From: Phytohabitans houttuyneae
GTDB taxonomy: Bacteria > Actinomycetota > Actinomycetes > Mycobacteriales > Micromonosporaceae
DNA length: 64,000 nucleotides
Assembly (NCBI RefSeq): GCF_011764425.1
Contig: NZ_BLPF01000001.1
Location: forward strand, 5,075,001 to 5,139,000
Direction: 5' to 3'
Part shown: positions 29,987 through 38,592 of the stretch, in pieces
How positions within the stretch are numbered: position 1 is the stretch's first letter
Layout of the letters: the number at the start of each line of letters is the position of its first letter
Position numbers and translations under genes: made by a program
Notes under the pieces: generated by a model
What the model saw: the letters and a program-made list of their open reading frames with translations, nothing else
Database searches by the model: none
What the model was told of the DNA's origin: nothing

Positions 29987-31153
29987 ATGCCGACAGAATC
30001 CTTTGAAGCGTACCGGCTTCCGGAAGAGCACGATGCGGTGCGTGAGGCGGTTCGTGCGGTATGTGACGCCAAGGTGGCGCCCAACGCGGCGGAGGCGGAC
30101 GAGACCGGCGAGTTCCCCAAGGCGTCGTACGAGGCACTCCGCGCCGCCGACTTCCACGCGCCGCACATCCCCGAGGAGTACGGCGGCGCGGGAGCGGACG
30201 CCCTCGCCACGGCGATCGTGATCGAGGAGGTCGCCCGCGCGTGCGCCTCGTCGTCGCTCATCCCGGCGGTCAACAAGCTGGGCACGATGCCGCTGCTGCT
30301 GGCCGGCTCGGAGGAGCTCAAGCGCGAGTTCCTGCCACCGGTCGCGAGCGGCGAGGCGATGTTCTCGTACTGCCTGTCCGAGCCCGAGGCGGGCAGCGAC
30401 GCCGCTTCGATGACCACCCGCGCGGTGCGTGACGGTGACCACTGGGTGCTCGACGGCGTCAAGCGCTGGATCACCAACGCGGGTGTGTCCCGCTTCTACA
30501 CCGTCTTCGCGGTCACCGAGCCGGGCGTCGGCGCGCGGGGCATCTCGGCCTTCGTGGTGGACAAGTCCGACGCGGGGGTCAGCTTCGGCGCGCCGGAGAA
30601 GAAGCTCGGAATCAAGGGCTCGCCCACCCGCGAGGTGTACCTCGACGGCGTACGCATCCCGGCCACCCGCATGATCGGCGAGCCCGGCACCGGCTTCGCC
30701 ACCGCGATGCGCACGCTCGACCACACGCGCGTCACGATCGCCGCCCAGGCGCTCGGCATCGCGCAGGGGGCGCTCGACTTCTCCGCGCGGTACGTGACGG
30801 AGCGCACCCAGTTCGGCAAGCCGGTGGCCGACTTCCAGGGCATCCAGTTCATGCTGGCCGACATGGCGATGAAGCTGGAGGCCGCACGCCAGCTCACCTA
30901 CGCCGCGGCCGCCCGCTCCGAACGCGGCGACGCCGACCTGACCTTCTTCGGCGCGGCCGCCAAGTGCTACGCCTCGGACGCCGCGATGGAAATCACGACG
31001 GACGCCGTCCAACTACTCGGCGGCTACGGCTACACCCGCGACTTCCCGGTGGAGCGCATGATGCGCGACGCCAAGATCACACAGATCTACGAGGGCACCA
31101 ACCAGGTCCAGCGCATAGTGATGGCCCGCCAGCTCCTCAAGTCTTTCCGCTAA
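29987..31153 (+). CDS. Acyl-CoA dehydrogenase
   Basis: A 388-residue flavoenzyme oxidising an acyl-CoA at the alpha-beta bond. Family features: the FAD-site YCLSEPEAGSDAA and WITNAG, the ERTQFGKPVADFQGIQFMLADM helix, LLGGYGYTRDFPVERMMRDAKITQIYEGTNQVQRIV with the catalytic Glu in YEGTNQ, and a typical length. The chain-length preference cannot be read. ATG 29987 follows AAGTGGAGG, a good ribosome site. It is divergent from the sugar dehydrogenase. Confidence 0.92.
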   Translation: MPTESFEAYRLPEEHDAVREAVRAVCDAKVAPNAAEADETGEFPKASYEALRAADFHAPHIPEEYGGAGADALATAIVIEEVARACASSSLIPAVNKLGTMPLLLAGSEELKREFLPPVASGEAMFSYCLSEPEAGSDAASMTTRAVRDGDHWVLDGVKRWITNAGVSRFYTVFAVTEPGVGARGISAFVVDKSDAGVSFGAPEKKLGIKGSPTREVYLDGVRIPATRMIGEPGTGFATAMRTLDHTRVTIAAQALGIAQGALDFSARYVTERTQFGKPVADFQGIQFMLADMAMKLEAARQLTYAAAARSERGDADLTFFGAAAKCYASDAAMEITTDAVQLLGGYGYTRDFPVERMMRDAKITQIYEGTNQVQRIVMARQLLKSFR

Positions 31154-31175
31154 CCAGCCCGCCGCGGTCCTCGTG

Positions 31176-31241
31176 CGGTTGATCAGGGAGTTGGCGGGCG
31201 TGCCGGCCGGCGTGTCCATGCACGAAGTCCCTGATCAACCG
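31176..31241 (+). repeat. Palindrome-ended element P1, intergenic copy
   Basis: Arms CGGTTGATCAGGGA (31176-31189) and TCCCTGATCAACCG (31228-31241) are perfect inverted repeats. The 62-nt core 31178-31239 matches a copy inside cofGH (33979-34040, opposite strand) at 53 of 62 positions by my count. It lies after the acyl-CoA dehydrogenase stop. Confidence 0.8.
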
Positions 31242-31300
31242 GGATCGCTGCGGAGGGTGAGGCCGCCCGGCTGGGGTGGGCCGGGGCGGCCGTGCGTGGG

Positions 31301-31666
31301 TCAGTGGCTGGGTGGGATCACCCGGAGGTGGCCGCGCCGGCCGGTCTGGTGGCCGTGCGACGGATCGGTGGGGTAGTCGTCCAGCCGGGGGGTGGGCCGG
31401 GCGGCTTCGCGGACGGCCTCGGCGAGCGCGACCAGGTCGTCCGTGGTGGGGGGCGGGGGCGCGAACTCGCCGTCGTGCCGCACCAGCTCCCAGCCGCGGG
31501 GGGCGGTCAGGCTGCGGGCGTGCGGCTCACACAGGTCGTACGTGTGCGGCTCGGCGAAGGCCGCGAGCGGTCCGACGACCGCGGTGGAGTCGTTGTAGAC
31601 ATAGGTCAACGTCGCGACGGCCTGACGCGGGCAGCCGTTTCGGGAGCAACGCCGTGGTGACCTCAC
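31301..31666 (-). CDS. DUF3499 family protein
   Basis: A 121-residue actinobacterial DUF3499 protein. The N-terminal RRCSRNGCPRQAVATLTYVYNDSTAVVGPLA with its Cys pair, the LCEPHARSLTAPRGWELVRHDGEF centre with a third Cys and His, and the short disordered tail are typical. A structural zinc site is likely. The function is unknown. It is divergent from the zincin-like gene, the usual arrangement near whiB in actinobacteria. Confidence 0.88.
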   Translation of the reverse strand: MRSPRRCSRNGCPRQAVATLTYVYNDSTAVVGPLAAFAEPHTYDLCEPHARSLTAPRGWELVRHDGEFAPPPPTTDDLVALAEAVREAARPTPRLDDYPTDPSHGHQTGRRGHLRVIPPSH

Positions 31667-31791
31667 GGCGGCACGTTATCTCCCCTACCCGCTCCACCGG
31701 TCCGGATGCGACCGCGACACGCCGACCACCGGTGATCACGATATGAAGACGCAGGTTGGACACGGGGTGAGTTACGTCGCCTCCGGGCAAC

Positions 31792-31797
31792 TACGCT
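31792..31797 (+). promoter_or_regulatory. Leaderless -10 box (TACGCT)
   Basis: TACGCT lies 6 nt upstream of GTG 31804 with no ribosome site between. Confidence 0.5.
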
Positions 31798-31803
31798 TCT
31801 GAC

Positions 31804-32252
31804 GTGAGCAGTCCAGAACCGCGGCGTCCGGGCCCCGGCCGCCGGTCCCACCGCGATCGCCACGGCCGCGGCCTACGCGGGCGCCTGGTGCCGGCGACGG
31901 TGCCGCTTGCCCGCACCAAGGCGGAGATCTTCGACGACCTCGTGCTCGACACGGTGGAGGCGCTGGAGCGGCGCTTTGCCAAGGAGTTGGCCGGCGTCGA
32001 GTTCGCCGTCGAGGATGTCCCCCGGACCTCAACGTCTACGACTCGGACGTGCTGGAAGACGGCGAGGTGCCCCTCGCCCGCCTGCTGCCCGGACGGCCGG
32101 GCCGGCAGGAAGTGCCGCCCAGGATCGTGCTCTACCGGCGCCCGCTCGAGTTTCGGGCCATGGACCGGGAAGACCTCGCCGACCTCGTGCACGACGTGAT
32201 CATCGAGCAGGTCGCCAACCTCCTCGGCGTCGACCCCGACGAGCTCGCCTGA
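31804..32252 (+). CDS. Zincin-like metallopeptidase-family protein, frameshifted
   Basis: About 149 residues of the DUF1025 metallopeptidase family. An Arg-rich N-terminus leads to ...FAKELAGVEFAVEDVP, then the frame must shift to continue DLNVYDSDVLEDGEVPLARLLPG...IVLYRRPLEFRAMDREDLADLV. The break is in the C-run at 32019-32023 and needs one more C. The position of the HExxH zinc motif reads IIEQVANLLG here, so this member has lost the catalytic His residues, which argues against peptidase activity. Confidence 0.75.
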
Positions 32253-32260
32253 CCCCTCAC

Positions 32261-32296
32261 CCGGGCCAGCACTCCCCCCATGGTGCGCTGGCCCGG
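32261..32296. terminator. Bidirectional terminator hairpin
   Basis: CCGGGCCAGC (32261-32270) pairs perfectly with GCTGGCCCGG (32287-32296) between the convergent zincin-like and whiB genes. Confidence 0.65.
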
Positions 32297-32312
32297 CCGG
32301 GCAGGGCGAAGC

Positions 32313-32570
32313 TCAGGCGACGCGGCGCTTCAGCTTGCGGCGCTCGCGCTCGGAGAGCCCGCCCCAGATGCCGAAACGCTCATCGTGACCCAGTGCGTAC
32401 TCCAAGCACTCGGACTTGACCTCGCAACGCGAGCAGATGCGCTTCGCCTCGCGGGTCGATCCGCCCTTTTCCGGAAAGAACGCCTCCGGGTCGGTCTGCG
32501 AGCACAGGGCCCGCTCCTGCCACTCCGGTGCGTCTCCGATGAGGTCGGCCACCTCCAGTGGGCCGTCCAT
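32313..32570 (-). CDS. whiB: WhiB-family iron-sulfur transcription regulator
   Basis: An 85-residue WhiB-like protein. The four cluster-binding Cys are present (ALCSQTD, then ICSRCEVKSEC), followed by the GIWGGLSERERRKLKRR turn and basic DNA-contact tail. The sequence (FFPEKGGSTREAK, ECLEYALGHDERFGIWGG) is closest to the WhiB/WhmD (WhiB2) subgroup, which controls septation and sporulation with WhiA. ATG 32570. The 314-nt upstream gap carries a perfect palindrome that may be an operator. Confidence 0.9.
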   Translation of the reverse strand: MDGPLEVADLIGDAPEWQERALCSQTDPEAFFPEKGGSTREAKRICSRCEVKSECLEYALGHDERFGIWGGLSERERRKLKRRVA

Positions 32571-32708
32571 AAGCCTGCCTCCTTCTTGCGCACCGGCCGC
32601 GTCGCCGGCGCAACCCCCACGCGGAAGGCGTGTCGTTATGTCCGAACGGTGTAGTTTCAGATGATCCTAGGGAACAACTGAAGATCCTATTCGAACAACC
32701 CCAGTGAA

Positions 32709-32724
32709 ATTACACGCGTGTAAT
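32709..32724. promoter_or_regulatory. 16-bp perfect palindrome upstream of whiB
   Basis: ATTACACGCGTGTAAT, a perfect and comparatively AT-rich palindrome 139 nt upstream of the whiB start. It stands in the 32571-32884 gap, which otherwise holds only promoter-like DNA (CCTATTC-type segments) and no gene. Confidence 0.45.
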
Positions 32725-32884
32725 GCGTGCGTCGTCAAGCCGAACCTGATAAAAGGCCTGCTTTATCGGCGTGCCGCGCGCGACTCGCGGGGAGAAGCAC
32801 ACGCCCGCACCATGGCCCCTATCGATTCAGCCCCTGCCGGGGTAACGCTCGGCGCCGGAAGTCACCCAGGTGGTAGCTGGGGCC

Positions 32885-35395
32885 CTACCGCGGCGCGTAC
32901 GCCGTGGTGCGCTCGCGCGCAGGCCGGCCGGCCAGCGCGGCTATCGAGCGGAGCTGTTCGACGGTGCGCGCCGAGCCGTTGGCCGATCCCGCCATTCGCG
33001 AAATCGTCTCTTCCATCAACGTGCCACCGAGATCATTGCAGCCGCCCTTGAGCATTGCCGCGGTGCCCTCGTCGCCGAGCTTCACCCACGAGCACTGGAT
33101 GTTGGAGATCCGTCCGTGCAGCAGGATCCGCGCCATCGCGTGTACGACGCGGTTTTCCCTCCACGTCGGGCCGGGGCGGGCGATGCCGGCGAGGTAGATC
33201 GGCGCGTTCGTGTGCACGAACGGCAGTGCCACGAACTCGGTGAAGCCGCCGGTGCGGTCCTGGATGTCGGCCAGCACGCGGAAGTGGCCGAGCCAGTGGC
33301 GGGGGTGGTCGACGTGGCCGTACATCATCGTGGAGCTGGACCGGATGCCGAGCTCGTGCGCCGTCGAGACCACCTCGACCCAGGTGGCGGCCGGCAGCTT
33401 GCCCTTGGTCAGCACCCAGCGCACGTCGTCGTCGAGGATCTCGGCCGCGGTGCCGGGGATCGTGTCCAGCCCGGCTTCGCGCAGTGAGGTCAGCCACTCG
33501 CGGATGGACATGCCCGCCTTGCTCGCGGCCGTGACGATCTCCATCGGGGAGAACGCGTGCACGTGCATCCGCGGCACCCGCTCCTTGACCGCGCGCACAA
33601 TGTCGGCGTACGCGGTGACGGGCAGCTTCGGGTCGATGCCACCCTGCATGCACACCTCGGTCGCGCCGGCCCGCCACGCCTCCTCGGCCCGGTCGGCGAC
33701 CTGGTCAACGGAGAGCCGGTACGCGTCGGCGTCCCGCTCGCGCTGGGCGAACGCGCAGAAGCGGCAGCCCACGTAGCAGACGTTGGAGAAGTTGATGTTG
33801 CGGTTGACCACGTACGTCACGTCGTCGCCGACCGCCTCCCGCCGCAGGTTATCGGCGATCCCGCAAAGCTCCTCCAGCGCCGCCCCGTCGGCCTCGAACA
33901 GCGCCATGGCCGCGCCCTCGTGCCGCGCCTCGAGCAGCGCGGCGGGGTCGCTCCCCGCCAGCCGCAGCCCCTCCCGCAGTTGATCAGGGAGTTCGTGGTG
34001 CGACACGCCGGCCGCCACGCCCACCGAGTCCCTGATCAACGCCCAGTCGCCGTAGACGGAGTCGAAGTCACCGCGGCGGTCGTCGGTGCGGCCTTCGGTG
34101 TCGATGTCGGCGTGGAGGTTGATGCGGCCGGTCGACACGGTGTCGTCGGGCTCCTGCCAGGGGAGGCCGGACAGCTTCGCGTCCGGGTTGGCCAGGCCGC
34201 TGTCCAGGGCAAGAGCGGTTACGTGGGGCAGCACGCGGGGGTCGAGCCAGGGGTCGCCGCGCGTCACGTACTCGGGGTAGACGGCCAGCCGCTCGCGCAT
34301 CGTGAAGCCGGCGGCGGCGGTGTGGCGGGCCAGCTCCTCGATCTGCGGCCAGGGGCGCTCCGGGCTGACGTGGTCGGGGGTCACCGGCGAGACGCCGCCC
34401 CAGTCGTCGATGCCGGCCCGCAGCAGCAGGTCGTACTCGCCGGCGATCAGATTGGGCGGGGCCTGGATGCGGGCGCGCGGGCCGAGCAGGATCCGGGCGA
34501 CCGCGACGGTGGCGGCCAGGTCGTGCAGCTCGGCGTCGGGCATGCCGCGCATCGCGGTGTCCGGCTTGGCGCGGAAGTTCTGCACGATGACTTCCTGGAT
34601 GTGCCCGTACTGCCGGGTCACCCGCCGGATGGCGAAAAGCGAGTCGGCCCGCTCGGCCAGCGTCTCGCCGATGCCGATCAGGATGCCGGTGGTGAACGGC
34701 ACGCCAACCCGGCCGGCGTCTTCCAGCACCCGGAGCCGGACCGCGGGCTCCTTGTCCGGCGAGCCGTAGTGCGGGCCGCCCGGCTCGCTCCACAGCCGCG
34801 TGGCCGTGGTCTCCAGCATCATGCCCATGCTCGCCGCGACCGGCTTGAGGCGCTGCAGGTCGGCCCAGGAGAGCACGCCGGGGTTGAGGTGCGGCAGCAG
34901 GCCGGTCTCCTCCAGCACCGCGATGGCACTGGCGCGTACATAGTCCAGAGTGGAGTCGTAGCCCCGCTCGTGCAGCCAGTCGCGCGCCGCCGGCCAGCGC
35001 TCCTCGGGCCGGTCACCCAGCGTGAAGAGCGCTTCCTTGCAGCCGTGCGCGGCCCCGTCGCGGGCGATCTGGAGCACCTCGTCCCGCTCCAGGAAGGCCG
35101 CCGGCAGCCGGTGCGGCACGGTGGCGAACGTGCAGTAGTGGCACCGGTCGCGGCACAGGCGGGTGAGCGGGATGAAGACGTTCTTGGAGAAGGTGACCAC
35201 GCCCGGCCGGCCCGCGTCACGCAGCCCGGCGTCGCGCACGCCCCCGGCGATGCGCAGGAGCTGGTCGAGGGGCTCGCCGCGGGCGGTCAGCAGCGTGGCG
35301 GCCTCGTCGACGTCGAGCGCCCGCCCTTCGGCGGCCCGGTGCAGCGCGCGCCGGAGGCTGGCCTCGGTGGGCCGAGCTTCGTAGTGATCAGCCAC
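32885..35395 (-). CDS. fbiC: 7,8-didemethyl-8-hydroxy-5-deazariboflavin (FO) synthase, CofG-CofH fusion
   Basis: An 836-residue two-domain radical-SAM enzyme that joins a tyrosine-derived unit to the flavin precursor, making FO, the F420 chromophore. Domain 1 (CofG) has its cluster motif CRDRCHYC near residue 80; domain 2 (CofH) has CYVGCRFC near residue 536. The GTG at 35395 ([14 protein letters not shown]) is preferred over the longer frame. The linker between domains contains an in-frame copy of palindromic element P1 (residues ~452-472). fbiA and fbiB lie ~1 kb away, so this is the F420 locus. Confidence 0.93.
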   Translation of the reverse strand: MADHYEARPTEASLRRALHRAAEGRALDVDEAATLLTARGEPLDQLLRIAGGVRDAGLRDAGRPGVVTFSKNVFIPLTRLCRDRCHYCTFATVPHRLPAAFLERDEVLQIARDGAAHGCKEALFTLGDRPEERWPAARDWLHERGYDSTLDYVRASAIAVLEETGLLPHLNPGVLSWADLQRLKPVAASMGMMLETTATRLWSEPGGPHYGSPDKEPAVRLRVLEDAGRVGVPFTTGILIGIGETLAERADSLFAIRRVTRQYGHIQEVIVQNFRAKPDTAMRGMPDAELHDLAATVAVARILLGPRARIQAPPNLIAGEYDLLLRAGIDDWGGVSPVTPDHVSPERPWPQIEELARHTAAAGFTMRERLAVYPEYVTRGDPWLDPRVLPHVTALALDSGLANPDAKLSGLPWQEPDDTVSTGRINLHADIDTEGRTDDRRGDFDSVYGDWALIRDSVGVAAGVSHHELPDQLREGLRLAGSDPAALLEARHEGAAMALFEADGAALEELCGIADNLRREAVGDDVTYVVNRNINFSNVCYVGCRFCAFAQRERDADAYRLSVDQVADRAEEAWRAGATEVCMQGGIDPKLPVTAYADIVRAVKERVPRMHVHAFSPMEIVTAASKAGMSIREWLTSLREAGLDTIPGTAAEILDDDVRWVLTKGKLPAATWVEVVSTAHELGIRSSSTMMYGHVDHPRHWLGHFRVLADIQDRTGGFTEFVALPFVHTNAPIYLAGIARPGPTWRENRVVHAMARILLHGRISNIQCSWVKLGDEGTAAMLKGGCNDLGGTLMEETISRMAGSANGSARTVEQLRSIAALAGRPARERTTAYAPR
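33979..34040 (-). repeat. Palindrome-ended element P1 inside fbiC
   Basis: 62 nt with perfect 12-bp ends (GTTGATCAGGGA, 33979-33990; TCCCTGATCAAC, 34029-34040). It matches the intergenic copy at 31178 in reverse. It is in frame and encodes [20 protein letters not shown] in the linker between the two catalytic domains, where an insertion should be tolerated. Confidence 0.8.
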
Positions 35396-35420
35396 CCGAC
35401 GAAGCCTACGGCGACACGGC

Positions 35421-35446
35421 GTGGGGAGGGCAGTTGCCCTCCCCAC
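35421..35446 (-). terminator. Terminator hairpin
   Basis: A perfect 12-bp stem GTGGGGAGGGCA/TGCCCTCCCCAC with a 2-nt loop, 49 nt after the stop of the membrane protein gene. Confidence 0.7.
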
Positions 35447-35494
35447 ACGCGTATCGGGAATCTTTTCGGCGGCGCCGCGAGTCGCGCGCCGTCG

Positions 35495-36385
35495 TTACCG
35501 CTGGACGGGCCGGGTCGGGTCGTCGCCGAGACCGGCCGACGGCGGCGGCGGGAAGCCGGCCGACGGCTGCTGGCTGGCCGGGTTGATCAGCTGGGTCTGC
35601 TGACCGGGCTCGCCCTGCGGCGGCTGGTCGTGGCTCGGCGGGGTGCTGGTCGGGGCGTGCGGCGGTGCGCTGGTCGGCATCGGCGGCACCGGTGCGGTGG
35701 GCGCTCCGGCCGGACCGGCACCGTAGGGCTGCTGCCCCGGCTGGCCGTACGTCTGCGGGTACGCCGCGGTGGGCTGCCCGTACGCCGGCGGGTACCCCGG
35801 CTGCTGCTGCGGGTAACCCGGCTGCTGGCCGTAGCCCGGCGGGTAACCGGGCTGCTGCCCGTAGGCCGGCTGCCCGTACATGCCCGGGGCGGGCTTGGGC
35901 TTCGGCACCCAGTAGAGGCCGCGGGCGATCCGGACCAGCGCGTACGCCGCGATGGCGAGCACCGCCAGCACGGCGATCCGGCCCAGGAAGGCCTTCAGCG
36001 CGTTGAAGACGCTGTCGTCGGCGATCTTCACGACGCCGATGAAGAGGCCGAAGACGACGCCGAAGAAGCCGGCGACCGCGTACTCGATCAGGGCCACCAG
36101 CGTGATGACCTTGGCCCGCCCCAGCACCGGCTGGACGTGGTTGGCCAGGAGCACCGCGAGGAAGGGAAGGCCGATCGTGGCGAGGTTGACGAAGCCGTCG
36201 AAGCTACCGGCGGCGTTGCCGGTGAACGTCTCGAAGTCACCGGTCGGAATCAGGTTGAGGATGGCTACGAAGAGCAGCACCCCGGTGGCGCCGAGAAGCA
36301 CCAGGGCGGCGAGCTCGCGCAGCGGCTTGGTGAACTGGCTGGCCGACGTCCCGTCGCTCGGCGTGGCCTCAGGTTGGGTGGTCAA
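35495..36385 (-). CDS. Membrane protein with Pro/Gln/Tyr-rich tail
   Basis: A 296-residue hypothetical protein. Residues ~20-165 hold four hydrophobic helices (LAALVLLGATGVLLFVAIL, GLPFLAVLLANHV, LVALIEYAVAGFFGVVFGLFIGVV, IAVLAVLAIAAYALVRIA). The rest is a low-complexity cytosolic tail built from QPGYP(P)xYGQ units, then Pro/Thr-rich sequence. The start is TTG 36385 (LTTQPEATPSDG), preceded by AGGGGAGCC; no ATG or GTG gives a better fit. It divides the F420 genes fbiC and fbiA; no functional link is evident. Confidence 0.65.
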   Translation of the reverse strand: MTTQPEATPSDGTSASQFTKPLRELAALVLLGATGVLLFVAILNLIPTGDFETFTGNAAGSFDGFVNLATIGLPFLAVLLANHVQPVLGRAKVITLVALIEYAVAGFFGVVFGLFIGVVKIADDSVFNALKAFLGRIAVLAVLAIAAYALVRIARGLYWVPKPKPAPGMYGQPAYGQQPGYPPGYGQQPGYPQQQPGYPPAYGQPTAAYPQTYGQPGQQPYGAGPAGAPTAPVPPMPTSAPPHAPTSTPPSHDQPPQGEPGQQTQLINPASQQPSAGFPPPPSAGLGDDPTRPVQR

Positions 36386-36484
36386 GGCTCCCCTGGGGTG
36401 GCGGACAAAGCGGTCTGCGCCCGTGAGCCTAGCGGTCCAGGGGTAGCCCCGCTGCGCTCGCATGGGCTGCGGGAGGATGGGGAC

Positions 36485-37414
36485 ATGCGGATCGTGGTAC
36501 TGGCCGGAGGCATCGGCGGGGCTCGCTTCCTGGTCGGCGTGCGTGCGTACGCCCGCGAGGTGGGCGCCGAGGTGACCGCCGTGTTGAACGTCGGAGACGA
36601 CGCGTCGATGCACGGACTCCGGATTTGTCCCGATCTGGACAGCGTGATGTACACGCTGGGTGGCGGCGCCGACCCCGAGCGTGGCTGGGGGCGCGTGGGT
36701 GAGACGTGGACCGTGAAGGGTGAGCTCGCCGCGTACGGCGCGGAGCCCACCTGGTTCGGCCTCGGTGACAAGGACATCGCCACGCACCTCGTGCGCAGCA
36801 CGATGCTGACCGCCGGCTACCCGCTCTCCGCGGTGACCGAGGCGCTCTGCGACAGGTGGCAGCCCGGCGTCCGGATGCTGCCGGCCAGCGACGACCGCCT
36901 CGAAACCCACGCTGTGGTGGAAATCGACGGCGAGCACAAGGCGATCCACTTCCAGGAGTGGTGGGTGCGGTACCGGGGCGACCTGCCGACCGAGCGCTTC
37001 GTCTTCGTGGGTGCGGAGTCGGCCAAGCCGGCGCCCGGCGTGCTCGACGCGCTCGCCGCGGCCGACGTCGTGCTGGTGGCGCCGAGCAACCCGGTGGTGA
37101 GCATCGCGCCGATCCTGGCCGTGCCGGGCCTTCGCGAGGCCGTCGCCGCCGCGCGGGTCGTGGGCGTCTCGCCCATCATCGGCGGCGCGCCGGTGCGCGG
37201 GATGGCCGACAAGTGCCTGGCGATCGTGGGTGCCGAGTGCACCGCGGCCGGTGTGGGCGCCCTCTACGGTGCCGACCTCCTCGACGGGTGGCTGGTCGAC
37301 ACGACCGACCAGGGCGCGGAGGTGCCCGGCGTGACGGTGCGGGCCGTTCCACTGTGGATGAGCGACGAGCAGGCGACCGCCGCGATGGTGCGCGCCGCGA
37401 TGGAGCTGGCGTGA
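36485..37414 (+). CDS. fbiA: 2-phospho-L-lactate / PEP transferase of F420 synthesis
   Basis: A 309-residue CofD/FbiA protein. It transfers the activated phospholactate or phosphoenolpyruvate moiety to FO, giving F420-0 or dehydro-F420-0. Motifs: MRIVVLAGGIGGARFLVGV, VLNVGDDASMHGLRICPDLDSVMYTL, and SPIIGGAPVRGMADKCL. ATG 36485 has GGAGG upstream. Its stop overlaps the GTG of fbiB, so both are co-translated. Confidence 0.95.
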   Translation: MRIVVLAGGIGGARFLVGVRAYAREVGAEVTAVLNVGDDASMHGLRICPDLDSVMYTLGGGADPERGWGRVGETWTVKGELAAYGAEPTWFGLGDKDIATHLVRSTMLTAGYPLSAVTEALCDRWQPGVRMLPASDDRLETHAVVEIDGEHKAIHFQEWWVRYRGDLPTERFVFVGAESAKPAPGVLDALAAADVVLVAPSNPVVSIAPILAVPGLREAVAAARVVGVSPIIGGAPVRGMADKCLAIVGAECTAAGVGALYGADLLDGWLVDTTDQGAEVPGVTVRAVPLWMSDEQATAAMVRAAMELA

Positions 37415-38421
37415 AGCTTGAAATCTTCCCAGTCACCGGTATCGGCGACGTCTCGCCCGGCGACGACCTGGCCGCGCTGATCGCCGCCGCGGCGCCGTGG
37501 CTGCGCGACGGCGACGTGCTCGTGGTCACCAGCAAGATAGTGTCCAAAGCGGAGGGTCAGCTTGTCGACGTGCCGGCGGAGGGCCCCGAGCGGGCGGCCG
37601 CGCGCGACGAGGTGCTGGCCGCCGAGAGCGCCCGCAAGGTGGCCACGCGTGGACAGACCCGGATCGTGCAGACCCACCACGGCTTCGTGATGGCCTCGGC
37701 CGGCATCGACGCATCCAATGTGGACCGCACGCGGCTCGTGCTGCTCCCCAAGGACCCCGACGCCTCGGCCCGCGCGCTGCGGGCGGCACTGCGCGAGCGG
37801 CACGGTCTCGACGTGGCCGTGGTCGTCTCCGACACGATGGGCCGGCCGTGGCGCAACGGGCTCACCGACGTCGCGCTCGGCGCCGCCGGGATCGCGCCGG
37901 TCCGCGACCACCGCGGCGAGACCGATCCGTACGGCAACGAGCTGCACATCACCCAGATGGCCGTGATCGACGAGCTGGCCGCCGCGAGCGAGCTGGTCAA
38001 GGGCAAGACCGACCAGGTTCCGGTCGCGGTCGTGCGCGGCTATCTGTCCCGGCCCGGTGACGACGGCCCGGGCGCGGTGACGCTTGTCCGCGAGGCCGCG
38101 TCCGACATGTTCTCGCTCGGCACGGCCGAGGCCCGCGCGGCGGGCCTCCACGAGGCCGCGCTCCTCCCGCTCCGCCCGCCGCCGGCCGGCGAGCCCGCGG
38201 ATCCGGCCGCGGTGGAACGGGCGATCGCCGCGGTGGCCGGCGCCATCGCCCCTGGCACGCTTTTCACCCACATTCCAGACGAAGGGGTACGGGCTACCCC
38301 GCCCCAGTCCTCGGACGCCGCAGCCCTGGTGCGCTTCGGCACCGACCTGCACCGCCTGCGCGCCGCTTTGGCGGCCGAGGGCGCGGGCACCGTGCCCGTG
38401 CTTCCGGACCTGCCGGCCTGA
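37411..38421 (+). CDS. fbiB: Coenzyme F420-0:L-glutamate ligase, short FbiB
   Basis: A 336-residue CofE-type ligase adding the glutamate tail to F420-0. It shows FPVTGIGDVSPGDDLAALI, DVLVVTSKIVSKAEGQ, VVVSDTMGRPWRNGLTDVALGAAGI and GETDPYGNELHITQMAVIDELA. Mycobacterial FbiB is ~448 residues with a C-terminal nitroreductase-like FMN domain; here only a ~90-residue Ala/Pro-rich tail follows, so the second domain is missing. GTG 37411 overlaps the fbiA stop. Confidence 0.9.
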   Translation: MKLEIFPVTGIGDVSPGDDLAALIAAAAPWLRDGDVLVVTSKIVSKAEGQLVDVPAEGPERAAARDEVLAAESARKVATRGQTRIVQTHHGFVMASAGIDASNVDRTRLVLLPKDPDASARALRAALRERHGLDVAVVVSDTMGRPWRNGLTDVALGAAGIAPVRDHRGETDPYGNELHITQMAVIDELAAASELVKGKTDQVPVAVVRGYLSRPGDDGPGAVTLVREAASDMFSLGTAEARAAGLHEAALLPLRPPPAGEPADPAAVERAIAAVAGAIAPGTLFTHIPDEGVRATPPQSSDAAALVRFGTDLHRLRAALAAEGAGTVPVLPDLPA

Positions 38422-38490
38422 TCTTCCCGGCTCTTCCCCGCGGGGGTCCCGCGAGTTTCGACGTCGTCTGCCACGTGTACCGGAACTGTA

Positions 38491-38519
38491 TTGACATGTT
38501 TCGGTCTGTCGGTCGAAAC
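38491..38519 (+). promoter_or_regulatory. Promoter with inverted-repeat operator for the CE15 gene
   Basis: A TTGACA -35 (38491-38496) is followed by an inverted repeat GTTTCG (38498-38503) / CGAAAC (38514-38519) that would overlap the -10. Such CGAAA/TTTCG repeats resemble operators described at streptomycete xylan-degradation genes. It lies 73 nt upstream of the GTG. Confidence 0.45.
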
Positions 38520-38592
38520 TTGTCGATGTCGGCATCGGTGATCTTCAATCGCGAAGCCGCGCCCACCACCCCACCCGGGAAGGAGAGCCCAA

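Noticed and set aside
32885-37414. Long plus-strand ORF opposite fbiC running into fbiA
   Set aside because: It is the antisense of the well-supported fbiC gene; only its last part (from 36485) is the true fbiA.
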